Shown: positions 33,500 to 43,141, counted from the stretch's first letter. The stretch: 64,000 nucleotides of DNA from Pseudomonas californiensis (GCF_021147775.1 NZ_JAGTPK010000017.1:62001-126000), one strand, 5' to 3'. Numbers and translations: made by a program. The notes: generated from the letters alone by a model not told the origin.

Positions 33500-34801
33500 T
33501 CAGGAAGGGTTATCCAGACTGAACTGATCGGCCAACTCATCGTAGGCGAACAATTCTGCATAACGTCCCCACTGCGTGACTGAATCCAGGGTCTGCCGTG
33601 CATCGCCTTCAGACATGAAGTCTTCCAGCTCGTCACGAAAGCGTCGCGCTGGAGCGGTATGGGTAGGCCGATCATCCAGCACCCGGCGAATATGCGTCAC
33701 CAGTGGCACGAAGCTCAGCAGGTGCAGGGCAAACAATTGTTTACGCTCGTCCACATCCGACAGCGCATAGCGTCGCGCCGCAGGCAGCAGCCGAATGTCA
33801 CCGCCCTTGAGCTCAGCGAACCGCAGCAACTGCAAAACTTCAGCAATCGGGAACAGCGCGTCCGCATTGTAATGCAGCGCGTTGGCCAGTTCCGGCAGGT
33901 CCGCCTTGGTGCTGTAGGGCGGCGCATGAATCGCTTCGATCAGACCGGCCAGCGCGTTGGTCGATACATGCGGCAACACCATGCCCAGACCGGTGCCCGG
34001 GAAAATTCCCTGGCGGATTTCGCCAGCGTCGCTGTCCTGCGTCATCAGCACGTAAATCTCTTCGACCAGCGCCTGAAAGGTCGGGTCCTGACGGTTGCGC
34101 GGCTGCGGCAGATCAACCTTTATTTCGCTGATCACGCGTCCAGGATTGGAGGAAAACAGCAGGATGCGATCACACATCAACACTGCTTCGGCAATGTTGT
34201 GCGTGACCATCAGGATCGACTTGATGGGCATGCGGCCTTCGCTCCACATGTCCAGCAGGTCGGTGCGCAGGGTCTCGGCCGTCAGCACGTCGAGCGCTGA
34301 AAACGGCTCGTCCATCAGCAGCACGTCCGGATCGATTACCAGTGCCCGGGCCATGCCTACGCGTTGCCGCATGCCACCCGACAGCTCTTTGGGATAGGCG
34401 CTTTCAAAACCGTCCAGGCCAATCAGGTCGATGGCCGCCAACGCGCGCTTGCGGCGCAGCGGCGCAGGCACGCCTTGAGCCTCCAGCCCGACCTCGACGT
34501 TCTCAAGCACCGTCAGCCACGGAAACAGCGCGAAGCTCTGAAACACCATGCCCACCGACATCGCATGACCCTGCACGCGATTGGGGAAAATCACGTCGCC
34601 TTCAGTGGGCTTCACCAGCCCGGCAATCGAGCGCAACAGGGTTGATTTACCCGAGCCGGAGCGCCCCAACAGCCCGACGATTTCGTTTTCGTTGAGCGTG
34701 AGCGTCACGTCATCCAGCACCAGGCGCTCTTTGCTCGCCTTGCCATAAACATGCCGAACCTTCCGTACATCCACCAGGCAACGCTTTTCGACAGCCATCA
34801 T
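33500..34801 (-). CDS. ABC transporter ATPase with C-terminal AAA-associated domain (NrtD/SsuB-like)
   Basis: A 433-residue protein. The ABC domain (about 1-260) has Walker A GLLGRSGSGKSTL, Q-loop MVFQSFALFPW, signature LSGGMRQRVGMARAL and Walker B VLLMDEPFSALD. The extra 170 residues match the AAA-associated C-terminal domain found in some nitrate/sulfonate/taurine-type importers. GAGGAGG lies eight bases before the ATG at 34801, so this start is preferred over one at 34822. It follows the fused permease by 13 bases. Confidence 0.9.
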   Translation of the reverse strand: MMAVEKRCLVDVRKVRHVYGKASKERLVLDDVTLTLNENEIVGLLGRSGSGKSTLLRSIAGLVKPTEGDVIFPNRVQGHAMSVGMVFQSFALFPWLTVLENVEVGLEAQGVPAPLRRKRALAAIDLIGLDGFESAYPKELSGGMRQRVGMARALVIDPDVLLMDEPFSALDVLTAETLRTDLLDMWSEGRMPIKSILMVTHNIAEAVLMCDRILLFSSNPGRVISEIKVDLPQPRNRQDPTFQALVEEIYVLMTQDSDAGEIRQGIFPGTGLGMVLPHVSTNALAGLIEAIHAPPYSTKADLPELANALHYNADALFPIAEVLQLLRFAELKGGDIRLLPAARRYALSDVDERKQLFALHLLSFVPLVTHIRRVLDDRPTHTAPARRFRDELEDFMSEGDARQTLDSVTQWGRYAELFAYDELADQFSLDNPS

Positions 34802-34814
34802 AGTGGCGCCCTCC

Positions 34815-36569
34815 TCAATCAAGACTCATGCGTCGTTCGGCAAACCCGTACAGCGGGCGCCAGAGCAACCGGTTGAACGCAATCACGAAGACCGACATGA
34901 CAACGATGCCCAGTGCGACGCGTGGGAAATCACCCGCCTGGGTGGCGTTGGCAATGTAGGAGCCCAGCCCGACGGCCTGCAGATGCTGATCGCCCCATGA
35001 CACGGCTTCGGCGACGATACTGGCGTTCCACGAACCGCCCGACGCGGTCAGCGCGCCGGTGATGTAGTAAGGGAAAACACCGGGCAAGGCGACACGACGC
35101 CACCACTGCCAGCCGCGCATGTTGAACATGCTGGCCGCCTCGCGCAGATCGGTCGGCAAAGCGCTGGCACCGGCAATCACGTTGAACAGGATGTACCACT
35201 GTGTGCCCAGCACCATCAGTGGCGACAGCCAGATGTTCGGGTTCAGGTGCAGGCCAACGATGGCGACCACTGCCACCGGAAACAGTACGTTCGCAGGAAA
35301 GGCCGCCAGAAACTGTGCAATCGGTTGCAGCCGCTCGGCCCACAAAGGACGCAAGCCGATCCACACTCCGATGGGAACCCAGATGACACTGGCGATCACG
35401 ATCAACGCGGCGACGCGCAGCATGGTCGCCAGCCCCAGCCCGAACGCAGACACCAGATCGCTCATGCCCAACGACGTTTCGATGAAGCGAAACAGGTAGA
35501 CGCTGCCGGCCAGGCAACCCGCCATCACCAGGCCCAGCCAGATAATATCGGTCAGGCGGATAAAACCGGGCGTAGGGCTGACTTTCCAGAACTTGGGCAA
35601 GACCCGCCAGTTGATCAACATCAGGCCTTTCCAGGGCGCGGCCAGCACGGCGCCCAGCAGCGAGACCAGACGAGAGCGGCCCATCAGGCTGTACATCCAC
35701 GAGCGTGGCCGTTTCTGCGACGCGGTCTGCTCGAAGCGAAACTTGTCGGCCCACGCCACCACCGGCCTGAACAGCAACTGGTCGTAAGCCAGGATCACCA
35801 GCGCCATGGCGCCGACTGCCCAGGCGATTGCCGCCAGGTTTTTCTGCTCGATGGCCAGCGCCAGCCAGGAGCCAATCCCCGGCAGATTGACGGTGGTATC
35901 ACCGACCGAAATCGCCTCGCACGCCACTACGAAAAACCACCCACCGGACATCGACATCATCATGTTCCAGACCAGCCCGGGAATGGCGAACGGCAGTTCC
36001 AGCCGGGTGAACTTCAACACCGGGGAAAGCCCGAACTGGCGGCTGACTTCGTCCAGATCAGCAGGCACAGTGCGCAACGACTGATAGAAACTGAACGCCA
36101 GGTTCCAGGCCTGACTGGTAAAGATCGCAAAGATGGCTGCGCACTCGACACCCAACTGGCGCCCCGGAAACAACCCCATGAAAAAGGTCACGGTAAAGGT
36201 CAGAAAACCCAGTACTGGAACGGACTGCAGAATATCGAGAGCCGGAACAATCAATGTTTCTGCCTTGCGACTTTTTGCCGCCAGCGTTGCAACAATAAAG
36301 GTAAAGATCAGCGACGCACCCAAAGCAATGAACATGCGCAATGTCGTGCGAAGTGCATAATCAGGAAGTTGCCATGGGTCCAGTGTCACCGGGTGTGATT
36401 CCAACTGCGCCAGCGGCTGAACCATTTGGTCGATACCGTATAGACATAACCCTGCAACCGCCGCGAGTATCAACATGCACAGCACATCGGCCCAGTACGG
36501 CATGGCCCGCCGCGCAGCGCTGTATCGCGCGCCCCGCAGGCTTTTATCGGATTCAAGAAATGAATGCAT
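34815..36569 (-). CDS. Fused double ABC transporter permease (nitrate/sulfonate/bicarbonate type)
   Basis: A 584-residue inner-membrane protein with two BPD_transp_1 domains in one chain. The two EAA loops are visible: DLDEVSRQFGLSPVLKFTRLEL (about 170-192) and DLREAASMFNMRGWQWWRRVAL (about 474-496). The fusion supplies both halves of the channel. It heads the minus-strand operon permease-ATPase-kinase-regulator. No periplasmic binding protein of the NMT1/SsuA type is in the operon. Substrate unknown. Confidence 0.9.
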   Translation of the reverse strand: MHSFLESDKSLRGARYSAARRAMPYWADVLCMLILAAVAGLCLYGIDQMVQPLAQLESHPVTLDPWQLPDYALRTTLRMFIALGASLIFTFIVATLAAKSRKAETLIVPALDILQSVPVLGFLTFTVTFFMGLFPGRQLGVECAAIFAIFTSQAWNLAFSFYQSLRTVPADLDEVSRQFGLSPVLKFTRLELPFAIPGLVWNMMMSMSGGWFFVVACEAISVGDTTVNLPGIGSWLALAIEQKNLAAIAWAVGAMALVILAYDQLLFRPVVAWADKFRFEQTASQKRPRSWMYSLMGRSRLVSLLGAVLAAPWKGLMLINWRVLPKFWKVSPTPGFIRLTDIIWLGLVMAGCLAGSVYLFRFIETSLGMSDLVSAFGLGLATMLRVAALIVIASVIWVPIGVWIGLRPLWAERLQPIAQFLAAFPANVLFPVAVVAIVGLHLNPNIWLSPLMVLGTQWYILFNVIAGASALPTDLREAASMFNMRGWQWWRRVALPGVFPYYITGALTASGGSWNASIVAEAVSWGDQHLQAVGLGSYIANATQAGDFPRVALGIVVMSVFVIAFNRLLWRPLYGFAERRMSLD

Positions 36570-36701
36570 GGCTGACCTCGAACGGCTGCGGACAGGCGAG
36601 TGCGTGCCGCCTGACTATTCAGATGACGACAAGGGTTTAAAGAAGGTAGCCACTCAACAATGGCAGCCCGGCGATTGAGTGAAAGCTTATCGATTTTCCA
36701 C

Positions 36702-36718
36702 GCAGGTTTGAAACCTGC
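36702..36718. promoter_or_regulatory. Perfect 17-base palindrome in divergent promoter region
   Basis: GCAGGTTTGAAACCTGC is symmetric around 36710. It lies between the ABC permease (minus, start 36569) and the binding protein gene (plus, start 36843), together with a second palindrome at 36752. It could be an operator or a short hairpin; no T tract follows. Confidence 0.45.
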
Positions 36719-36751
36719 AAAAGTAGATGATGTATATCTGAAGGTATGACT

Positions 36752-36773
36752 GTTATATACCAAGGTATATAAC
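36752..36773. promoter_or_regulatory. Perfect 22-base palindrome, candidate operator
   Basis: GTTATATACC and GGTATATAAC flank AA, a 10-2-10 inverted repeat, 69 bases before the binding protein start. AT-rich symmetric sites like this are typical of repressor or LuxR/GntR-type operators. It is not a Zur box, because the arm spacing differs. Confidence 0.5.
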
Positions 36774-36842
36774 CTGTATTGAAAACCGATTTTCGTAGAC
36801 GCTGGCTATTCTGTGACCGTGACGTTGAAAGGATGCTGAACA

Positions 36843-37598
36843 ATGATGTTTCGTTTTCTGATCATGATCTGTGCCCTGCTGTTACAGCTGTCGTCCGGCA
36901 TGACGAACGCGCAACCCTATGTGGCGGGAGGCACCGACTGGCGGCCGTTCAGTTATACGAACGAACACGGTGAGTTACATGGAGTGTCCGTCGATATTGC
37001 CCGCCAGGCGCTGAAGCGAGCCAATATTGAGGCGCGCTTTGTGTCCTACCCAGTCAATCGTTTGCAGGCAATGCTGCACAGGGGCGAAGTCGACATCAAC
37101 TATGCGGAGTCCCCGGCATGGACCAGCCCGGAAAACCGGAGCCGCTACGTGTTTTCCGTACCGTATCTGACCGTGCAGGAGCATCTGTACTTTCTGGCCG
37201 ACGACCCAAATATCAAAACGCCCATCACACAGTTGCAGGGCATGACCATCGGTGTGGTACGCGGCTACACCTACCATGTGCTGGACGCCGCCGTGCAGGA
37301 AAAGCGCATCACTCGTCTTGAGACATCAAAAGACCTCGTGCTGCTTGAGCTTCTGCGAAACAAGCGGGTCGATGCAGTGGCGATGGTCGATGATCTCTAC
37401 GATTTTCTGGTCGCCACTCACCAGATAGACCCCGCCAGCTTTCGTCAAGGTGCCCAACTGAGTGCCGCACCACTGTGCATCATGTTGCTGAGCAAGCATG
37501 CGAATCTGTTACCCGGCATCAACGCCGCGATCATCGACCTGCAGCGACGAGGCGAAGTGAAGCGCGTGCGTGAGTTGTACAGAACTCCGCCACGCTGA
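36843..37598 (+). CDS. Periplasmic solute-binding protein, family 3 (PF00497 type)
   Basis: A 251-residue exported protein with a signal peptide (LIMICALLLQLSSGMTNA). The family-3 fold shows in DWRPFSYTNEHGELHGVSVDIARQ, the MLHRGEVDINYAESP hinge, and VGVVRGYTYH-like segments (MTIGVVRGYTYHVL). Such proteins bind amino acids or act as sensor domains. It is a stand-alone gene, divergent from an ABC importer whose family usually uses NMT1-type binding proteins, so a direct partnership is doubtful. AAGGA precedes the ATG. Confidence 0.85.
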   Translation: MMFRFLIMICALLLQLSSGMTNAQPYVAGGTDWRPFSYTNEHGELHGVSVDIARQALKRANIEARFVSYPVNRLQAMLHRGEVDINYAESPAWTSPENRSRYVFSVPYLTVQEHLYFLADDPNIKTPITQLQGMTIGVVRGYTYHVLDAAVQEKRITRLETSKDLVLLELLRNKRVDAVAMVDDLYDFLVATHQIDPASFRQGAQLSAAPLCIMLLSKHANLLPGINAAIIDLQRRGEVKRVRELYRTPPR

Positions 37599-37616
37599 AG
37601 CGTCATCAAGAAGTGA

Positions 37617-37648
37617 AGCATGGCGGTGACACACAGGCCCGCCATGCT
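37617..37648. terminator. Bidirectional hairpin between convergent genes
   Basis: AGCATGGCGG pairs perfectly with CCGCCATGCT across a 12-base loop. It lies between the stops of the binding protein gene (37598) and the chemoreceptor gene (37665), where it could limit read-through in both directions. There is no clear T tract. Confidence 0.6.
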
Positions 37649-37664
37649 CCACTCAATCCGGATA

Positions 37665-39587
37665 TCAGACGCGGAAGTGGCTGACCATCATCTGCAATTG
37701 ACCACCCAGACGCGCCAGCTCAACACTTGAGGCGGCGGTTTCTTCGCTGGCTTCGGCGGTCTGCTCGGACACGTCGCGAACATTCACAATGCTGCGGCTG
37801 ATCTCGTCAGCCACCGAACTCTGTTGTTCGGCAGCGGCGGCGATCTGCTGGTTCATGGCCTGAATGCTCGACACCGTGCGGGTGATGCTGTCCAGCGAGA
37901 CGCCCGCCTTGCGCGTCAGCTCGACGCTGCTGTCGGTCAAGGTACGGCTGCCGATCATGATCTCCGACACCTGACGGGTGCCGTTCTGCAATGCGGCGAC
38001 CAGGCTTTCGATTTCTTCGGTCGACTGCTGAGTGCGCTGCGCCAGGCCACGCACTTCGTCGGCCACCACGGCAAAACCCCGCCCGGCTTCACCGGCGCGC
38101 GCAGCTTCGATGGCCGCGTTGAGCGCCAGCAGGTTGGTCTGTTCGGCCACAGCCTTGATCACATCCATGACCTTGCCGATCTTGTCGCTTTCCTGCTCCA
38201 GCACGTTCATCGCATCAGTAGAACGAACCACCTCGCTGGCCAGCCGTTCGATCTGCTGAATGGCCTCGCCCACCACCTTGTCGCCCTCGCGGGCCTGCTT
38301 GTCGGCGTCAGATGCGGCAACAGAAGCTTGCTCGGCGTTGCGTGCCACTTCGTGCACGGTAGCGGACATCTCGTGCATGGCCGTGGCCACCTGATCGGTT
38401 TCGACCTTCTGACTGTTGACGCCGGCACTGGTCTGTTCGGTGACGGCCGACAGCTCTTCGGCGGCGCTGGCGATCTGCGTCACGCCATCGCGAATGCCCG
38501 AGATCAGATCGCGCAGGGTTACGCCCATGCGCTGAATGCCTTGCTGCAACGTGCCCAGCTCGTCACGACGGGTAATCACCATCGTGTGCGTCAGGTCGCC
38601 AGATGCGATGCGCTCCACGATGGCCAGTGTTTCGCGCAATGGATGGGTGATCTGGCGCGTGATGATGGCGGCGGCAAAAATGCCCAGCACCATGACCAAC
38701 AGAACGCAGCCAATTTGCAGATTGCGAGCGTGGGCGGTGTCGGTTTTGCCCATCTGCATCTGAATGGCGTAAAGCTCATCACCCAGCTTGACGATATCGG
38801 CACCTTGCGTGGTCAGGTCCTTGCGAATCTCACCAGCGGCCTGGGTGCTTGCCCGATAGGCTTCTACCGAGCTGCGATAATTGCGCAGGGACGTTTCCAG
38901 TTGGGCGATTCTGACCGCGTTGGCGGCGCCGAAGCTCGACTTGAATGTGTCGAGATGGCTGAGCGCTGTATCGAGCTGTTGAAAGGCCAGCTTCTCGGTC
39001 TTGTCATCGGGCTTGCCGGTGTAGCCGCGTACTTCGTAGCGCACCAGGATCAGGTCCTGACGGGCCATATTGACCAGTTGGCTGAGCTCGAAACGGGACA
39101 GGTCGGATGGGTCCATCTGCAGCACCACGTCGTTCAGGGATTCAATCGACTTCGACGCCACGGCGGCATTGGCATCCATTTCCCCTCGCACCCTGGCATT
39201 GGCCTGATAGGCCGCGCGCATGCGGTTCAGCGAGGCCTCATAGTCACGAGTGACGTCAGCCAGTTGGCTCAGAGGCTTCAGATTGACCGGGTTGCTGAAA
39301 CTGTCGAGCAACGACTGCTGCTTCGCCTTGAAGACATCCAGCTTGCCTTGCATGTTCTGCGCTGCGGTCTCGTCACCGTCGGTGAGCATGTATTGCAGAC
39401 GTGCGATTCGCAGGTTGGTGAGTTTGTCGCTGAGTTCAGTGATGTCGCCTATTCGGTCGGTGCGGAAAATGAGTTTGTCGAGGCTGGTCCAGCCGACAAA
39501 CGCGAGGATGGCAGTGAAAAAAAGGACGGTACCAAAGCCCAGCGCCAACTTCATGTTGACGCTGATATTTGCAAAGCTGCTGCTCAT
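37665..39587 (-). CDS. Methyl-accepting chemotaxis protein, HBM-type sensor
   Basis: A 640-residue chemoreceptor. Membrane segment 1 is about residues 12-32 and segment 2 about 293-313. The 260-residue periplasmic part between them is all helical and longer than a four-helix bundle, matching the HBM type of McpS, which binds organic acids in P. putida. HAMP (ITHPLRETLAIVERIASGDLTH) and the signalling hairpin AVAEQTNLLALNAAIEAARAGE follow. AGGAG precedes the ATG. It converges with the binding-protein gene and follows a second receptor by 154 bases. Ligand unknown. Confidence 0.92.
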   Translation of the reverse strand: MSSSFANISVNMKLALGFGTVLFFTAILAFVGWTSLDKLIFRTDRIGDITELSDKLTNLRIARLQYMLTDGDETAAQNMQGKLDVFKAKQQSLLDSFSNPVNLKPLSQLADVTRDYEASLNRMRAAYQANARVRGEMDANAAVASKSIESLNDVVLQMDPSDLSRFELSQLVNMARQDLILVRYEVRGYTGKPDDKTEKLAFQQLDTALSHLDTFKSSFGAANAVRIAQLETSLRNYRSSVEAYRASTQAAGEIRKDLTTQGADIVKLGDELYAIQMQMGKTDTAHARNLQIGCVLLVMVLGIFAAAIITRQITHPLRETLAIVERIASGDLTHTMVITRRDELGTLQQGIQRMGVTLRDLISGIRDGVTQIASAAEELSAVTEQTSAGVNSQKVETDQVATAMHEMSATVHEVARNAEQASVAASDADKQAREGDKVVGEAIQQIERLASEVVRSTDAMNVLEQESDKIGKVMDVIKAVAEQTNLLALNAAIEAARAGEAGRGFAVVADEVRGLAQRTQQSTEEIESLVAALQNGTRQVSEIMIGSRTLTDSSVELTRKAGVSLDSITRTVSSIQAMNQQIAAAAEQQSSVADEISRSIVNVRDVSEQTAEASEETAASSVELARLGGQLQMMVSHFRV

Positions 39588-39740
39588 GAGATCTCCTGAA
39601 TGTGCTTTTTATGCGCATCGAACAAGCTGAAGATTTGTTTTTATGAACAGCAAACCCGCGCGCTAGAGCTATCGGCAGGCTGCGGGGAAAACTTGACCAA
39701 AAAGACGACATGCGTAAATCACGTCCTGAATCACGACAGA

Positions 39741-39763
39741 ACGGGGCGCGACTGGCGCCCCGT
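39741..39763 (-). terminator. GC-rich hairpin after the second chemoreceptor gene
   Basis: ACGGGGCGC and GCGCCCCGT form a 9-bp stem with loop GACTG, seven bases beyond the receptor stop at 39770. No long T tract follows on the minus strand. Confidence 0.6.
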
Positions 39764-39769
39764 TTGCTA

Positions 39770-41800
39770 TCAGGCGCCCAGTTTGAAGCGCGAGACAACG
39801 TTGCGCATGTCGCTGGCGACTCGAGCCAGTTCGTCAGCGGTAACCGCATTGTTTTCGATGCCCAGCATCAAGGTCCCCGAGCTGTTGCGGATCTCCATGA
39901 CGTTACGGTTGATGTCTTCGGACACGGCATGCTGTTGCACAGCCGCACTGGCGATCTGGGTGTTCATTTCCACGATCCGCTCAACGCCCTGGCTGATGCT
40001 GGTCAGGCTGCCCGACGCCTCGCTGGCAGCGCTGATGCACGCCTGGGCCTTTTGCTGACCGGCTTGCATCTGCTGCACAGCCGCATCGGTAGCGCCCTGC
40101 AACTGCTGGATGATGTTGCGGATTTCTTCGGTCGACGCCTGGGTACGCGATGCCAGGGTGCGGACTTCATCCGCCACTACGGCAAACCCGCGGCCCTGCT
40201 CACCGGCACGTGCCGCTTCGATGGCCGCGTTCAACGCCAGCAGGTTGGTCTGATCGGCAATGGTGCTGATGACCTGAATGACGCCACCGATTGACTGGCT
40301 GTGCAAGGCGAGCGCCTGGACTTTCTGAGCGCTGAGTTCGACTTCTTCGGCCAACGCCTGAATCGTCGTATGGGCTTGATGCATGATGCGCAAACCGTTA
40401 CGCGATGCGGTGTTGGCTTCGTCGGCCGCCAACGCAGCGCCTTCAGTGTTCTGTGCAACGTCAGCCACGCTGGTGGTCATCTCGTTGATGGCGGTCGCTA
40501 CTTGCTCGGTTTCAGCCTGCTGCGCATTCATCGACTGCTTGGCCAGACTGATCGAAGTGCCCAGCCGCGCCGCCACCTCGGACAACTCGTGAGACGTGCT
40601 GTCCATGTGCGTGATGGAACCCGAGAAGGCTTCAGCCATAAGGTTCAAGCCGTTGCCGATGTCAGCCACCTCATCCTTGCTCGCAACCTGCACGCGGGCG
40701 CTCAAGTCACCCTCAGCCAGACGGCGCGTGACCGCAAGCAGGCCATCGATCGCCATGCGCAAGGCGCGATAGATGCTGCAAAACGCGTAGAGCAACAGCA
40801 GGCCCATTATCACGCACATGGCGGTGACAATTTCGCGTTGCAGCAGCAGCGCGTCGTAACGCGAGTCCAGCTCGTCTTGCAGGGCGGTCTGGATTTCGTC
40901 TTGTGCCTTGTAGAACCCAGCCACAACAGCGTTACCGCGGCTGCTCAACGCGGAGCCTTGAGAAGCCGAAACTTCTGTACTTTTTACATAGGCCTGGAGG
41001 TCATTACGCAAGCTGTCCAGCGCAGCAATGGCGGTCACCACTGGCGCATTGACGCGCTCGCTCAGCTCAGGTGCGCGGCGCTTGAGCAGACGCATGCTTT
41101 GCTCCAGCTCCAGACGGTTCTGCAACTCTTGCTTCAACAGACCGTCGAGCGAGCTGCGCATCGTCGGGCTGAGACTCTGACCCGCACTCAAGCCGCCGGC
41201 AATGCCGCGGATCTGGCCAACAACGTTGATCTCGCGTGGCAGGCGGATGGTGCTCAGGTCGATCAGAAACAGCGACGCATAGTCTTCATCCAGCACCAGG
41301 CCGGACGTTGCCGATACGTAATAGATAAAGTTGAGGGTCTGGGTCAGTTGGTCGTTCCACTGGGCAAACAGCTCATCCTGGGAGATGCCCGGTTTTACAC
41401 CGTCCATCAGCGTCCGCGCACCATCACGCAGGCGCTGCACCCGGCTTTCGGTTTCCAGCGAACGACCCAGGCGCGCATCGGCATCGGCCAGCGTGCCGAG
41501 CGCTGTTTCCAATTGGGTCCGGTTGCTACTTACGTCCTGGGCGGCTGATGCGTCGCCTGCAACCAGTCTGTTGGTCAATGCACGTTGCAACATGGACAGG
41601 CGCAACACAGGGGTGACTACGTGCAGGTATTCACGACCCACACGCTCTTGGGCGACGGTGTCGATACTGGCGTTCAGGCTATTGAATACACGCATCCCGA
41701 GCACAAGCAGCGGAATGACGATAATGATGGCTAATACGGCAAATTTGGCAGGGAAACGCAGGCGGTTCGTGAGGTAAATACCTGGCGAAAGGATGTTCAT
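39770..41800 (-). CDS. Methyl-accepting chemotaxis protein, second receptor
   Basis: A 676-residue chemoreceptor. Membrane segment 1 is about 17-37, and segment 2 about 325-345; between them lies a long helical periplasmic domain of nearly 290 residues with LSMLQRALTNRLVAGDASAAQ at its start, of a type I do not recognise by name. HAMP follows (LAVTRRLAEGDLSARVQV), then the hairpin tip IADQTNLLALNAAIEAARAGEQ. The start at 41800 is chosen since the earlier frame to 41917 adds residues unlike a receptor N-terminus. The signalling domain differs enough from its neighbour to exclude a recent duplication. Confidence 0.9.
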   Translation of the reverse strand: MNILSPGIYLTNRLRFPAKFAVLAIIIVIPLLVLGMRVFNSLNASIDTVAQERVGREYLHVVTPVLRLSMLQRALTNRLVAGDASAAQDVSSNRTQLETALGTLADADARLGRSLETESRVQRLRDGARTLMDGVKPGISQDELFAQWNDQLTQTLNFIYYVSATSGLVLDEDYASLFLIDLSTIRLPREINVVGQIRGIAGGLSAGQSLSPTMRSSLDGLLKQELQNRLELEQSMRLLKRRAPELSERVNAPVVTAIAALDSLRNDLQAYVKSTEVSASQGSALSSRGNAVVAGFYKAQDEIQTALQDELDSRYDALLLQREIVTAMCVIMGLLLLYAFCSIYRALRMAIDGLLAVTRRLAEGDLSARVQVASKDEVADIGNGLNLMAEAFSGSITHMDSTSHELSEVAARLGTSISLAKQSMNAQQAETEQVATAINEMTTSVADVAQNTEGAALAADEANTASRNGLRIMHQAHTTIQALAEEVELSAQKVQALALHSQSIGGVIQVISTIADQTNLLALNAAIEAARAGEQGRGFAVVADEVRTLASRTQASTEEIRNIIQQLQGATDAAVQQMQAGQQKAQACISAASEASGSLTSISQGVERIVEMNTQIASAAVQQHAVSEDINRNVMEIRNSSGTLMLGIENNAVTADELARVASDMRNVVSRFKLGA

Positions 41801-42115
41801 ATGGTTCTCGTTATAGTGGGAAAGCCTGATCCGGTTCTGAACTCCTTTCGTTGCATCTCTACAGGTCGTTGGTTGCTCTTGTGGCCCTGAAAGCTGCGTC
41901 CTCTTGCATGAAGGCACTGTGACATCACTTCAGAGCAAACCCCTCATCAAGAAGTTCAATGGGGGTCATGCAGCTGATGCCGAGCCATCGGCTCCTCCAT
42001 AAGAAACATGAGGAAACAAATAGGGGCGGAAGAGAGAGTGGGTTGCGTGCGAGGCGCCTGATTTTCAGGTAGCTGTTTGATTGCAAACGATATGCAGGCG
42101 GGCGACAGGTATTTT

Positions 42116-42132
42116 TGCGTCACGTTGACGCA
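42116..42132. other. Small hairpin in the 41801-42153 gap
   Basis: TGCGTCA and TGACGCA form a perfect 7-bp stem with loop CGT, just beyond the stop of the small membrane protein gene. No T tract follows in the needed direction. Nothing else is supported in this 353-base gap. Confidence 0.35.
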
Positions 42133-42153
42133 GGTCGTCGGAATGTCAGGGAA

Positions 42154-42402
42154 TCACGCCCCTGAATTGGCCTTGGTGCCGTCCCGATTCTTTTTCAGGC
42201 CCCTCAGGTTGATCACGCACAAGAAAATTTGCAGGACGATAAGCGCGTAAGCCTCGGTATGAAGCCCCCAGATCACCCAGAGAAGATTGCTGAAGGTAAA
42301 ACACCAGAAGGCAAACATGCGTTTTCCGGGCTGCTGAGACCCGATATACCAAGCCGCCAGCACAGTCACAGCCATTGCTGGCCATTGGATCAGATCTATC
42401 AC
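42154..42402 (-). CDS. Small inner-membrane hypothetical protein
   Basis: An 82-residue protein with three hydrophobic segments (about 6-23, 28-43 and 49-65) and a basic C-terminus (LKKNRDGTKAN). The start is taken as GTG at 42402, because a full GGAGGTGAT ribosome site lies just upstream; an earlier GTG at 42417 would place that site inside the gene. No domain recognised. It lies in a group of stress-related small genes. Confidence 0.7.
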   Translation of the reverse strand: MIDLIQWPAMAVTVLAAWYIGSQQPGKRMFAFWCFTFSNLLWVIWGLHTEAYALIVLQIFLCVINLRGLKKNRDGTKANSGA

Positions 42403-42486
42403 ATCACCTCCATTCACCAGCGTGCGACATCAGAACTGCACGTGGGTGAACGTTCGTTTCCTCGAGACCTGTCCGAAGGTATTTCC

Positions 42487-42711
42487 TCAAGCCCTCGTCC
42501 ATTCGACATTCGACAAGCCAAGCTTTTCGGCTTGAGGCTTGCTCAGTTTGGGTATCGGATCGGAGCGATACTTGGGTATCGCGCCAAACCCTGCATCGAC
42601 CGTTGCCCAGTGCCAGGCTTCACGGTTATCCATGTCGACAGCTCTGATGTAAAAAGTCTTGTAGCTGCCATGCAGCAGGTAATCGATCCGGTAGTGCTTT
42701 TCTGTCGCCAT
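42487..42711 (-). CDS. Small hypothetical protein (DUF6555-like)
   Basis: A 74-residue soluble protein. ATEKHYRIDYLLHGSYKTF, IRAVDMDNREAWHWATVDAG and the C-terminal LSKPQAEKLGLSNVEW look like the Pseudomonas DUF6555 family, as I recall it. CAGGAG precedes the ATG at 42711; the open frame reaching 42771 is not needed. Function unknown. The 430-base gap to the catalase gene shows no further ORF I can support and should hold both promoters. Confidence 0.75.
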   Translation of the reverse strand: MATEKHYRIDYLLHGSYKTFYIRAVDMDNREAWHWATVDAGFGAIPKYRSDPIPKLSKPQAEKLGLSNVEWTRA

Positions 42712-43141
42712 TTTTTTACTCCTGCTGTATTCACACGCAATACAGATATTTCCTGGTCCAGAAAATTCCAACTTTCTGACCTTCTGTAGCGCAACATCAT
42801 ATAGCCAGTATTCAAGGACTCATTGCTGACCATGAACACTGCTTACTGATTAATAGGCAACTTTAATACGTCACCGATTAATAGAAGCGCTGACAAGCCA
42901 AACGCTGCAGCGCCACAGCCCTTGGTTCATGGGCGCTGGCAAACCAGATGAGGATTTATTTCAAATCAGCTGTAAATAATAAAATTCTATCGAACTAACT
43001 TTTTGGCACCGTTCATCCCGTAACGCAGCTTTTTTAACAACGTTTCCGGTGGGCCTTCTCTCATAACTAGTGACTGCGTAACACCAGGACTGTCACGTAC
43101 GGCAGCCTGTCCCAAAAGAGAATCAGCCTGAGGAAACGCAT

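Noticed and set aside
36752..36773. The 22-base palindrome as a Zur box
   Set aside because: The arms resemble GTTATA, but the spacing is too long for the 15-base Zur core.
37824..39599. Plus-strand open frame of 591 codons opposite the first chemoreceptor
   Set aside because: It mirrors the coiled-coil codons of the receptor, has no domain and no ribosome site.
40301..41548. Plus-strand open frame of 415 codons opposite the second chemoreceptor
   Set aside because: It is a shadow of the receptor gene with no recognisable motif or ribosome site.
37665..41800. Recent tandem duplication of the two chemoreceptors
   Set aside because: Only the universally conserved signalling hairpin is similar; the sensor domains differ.
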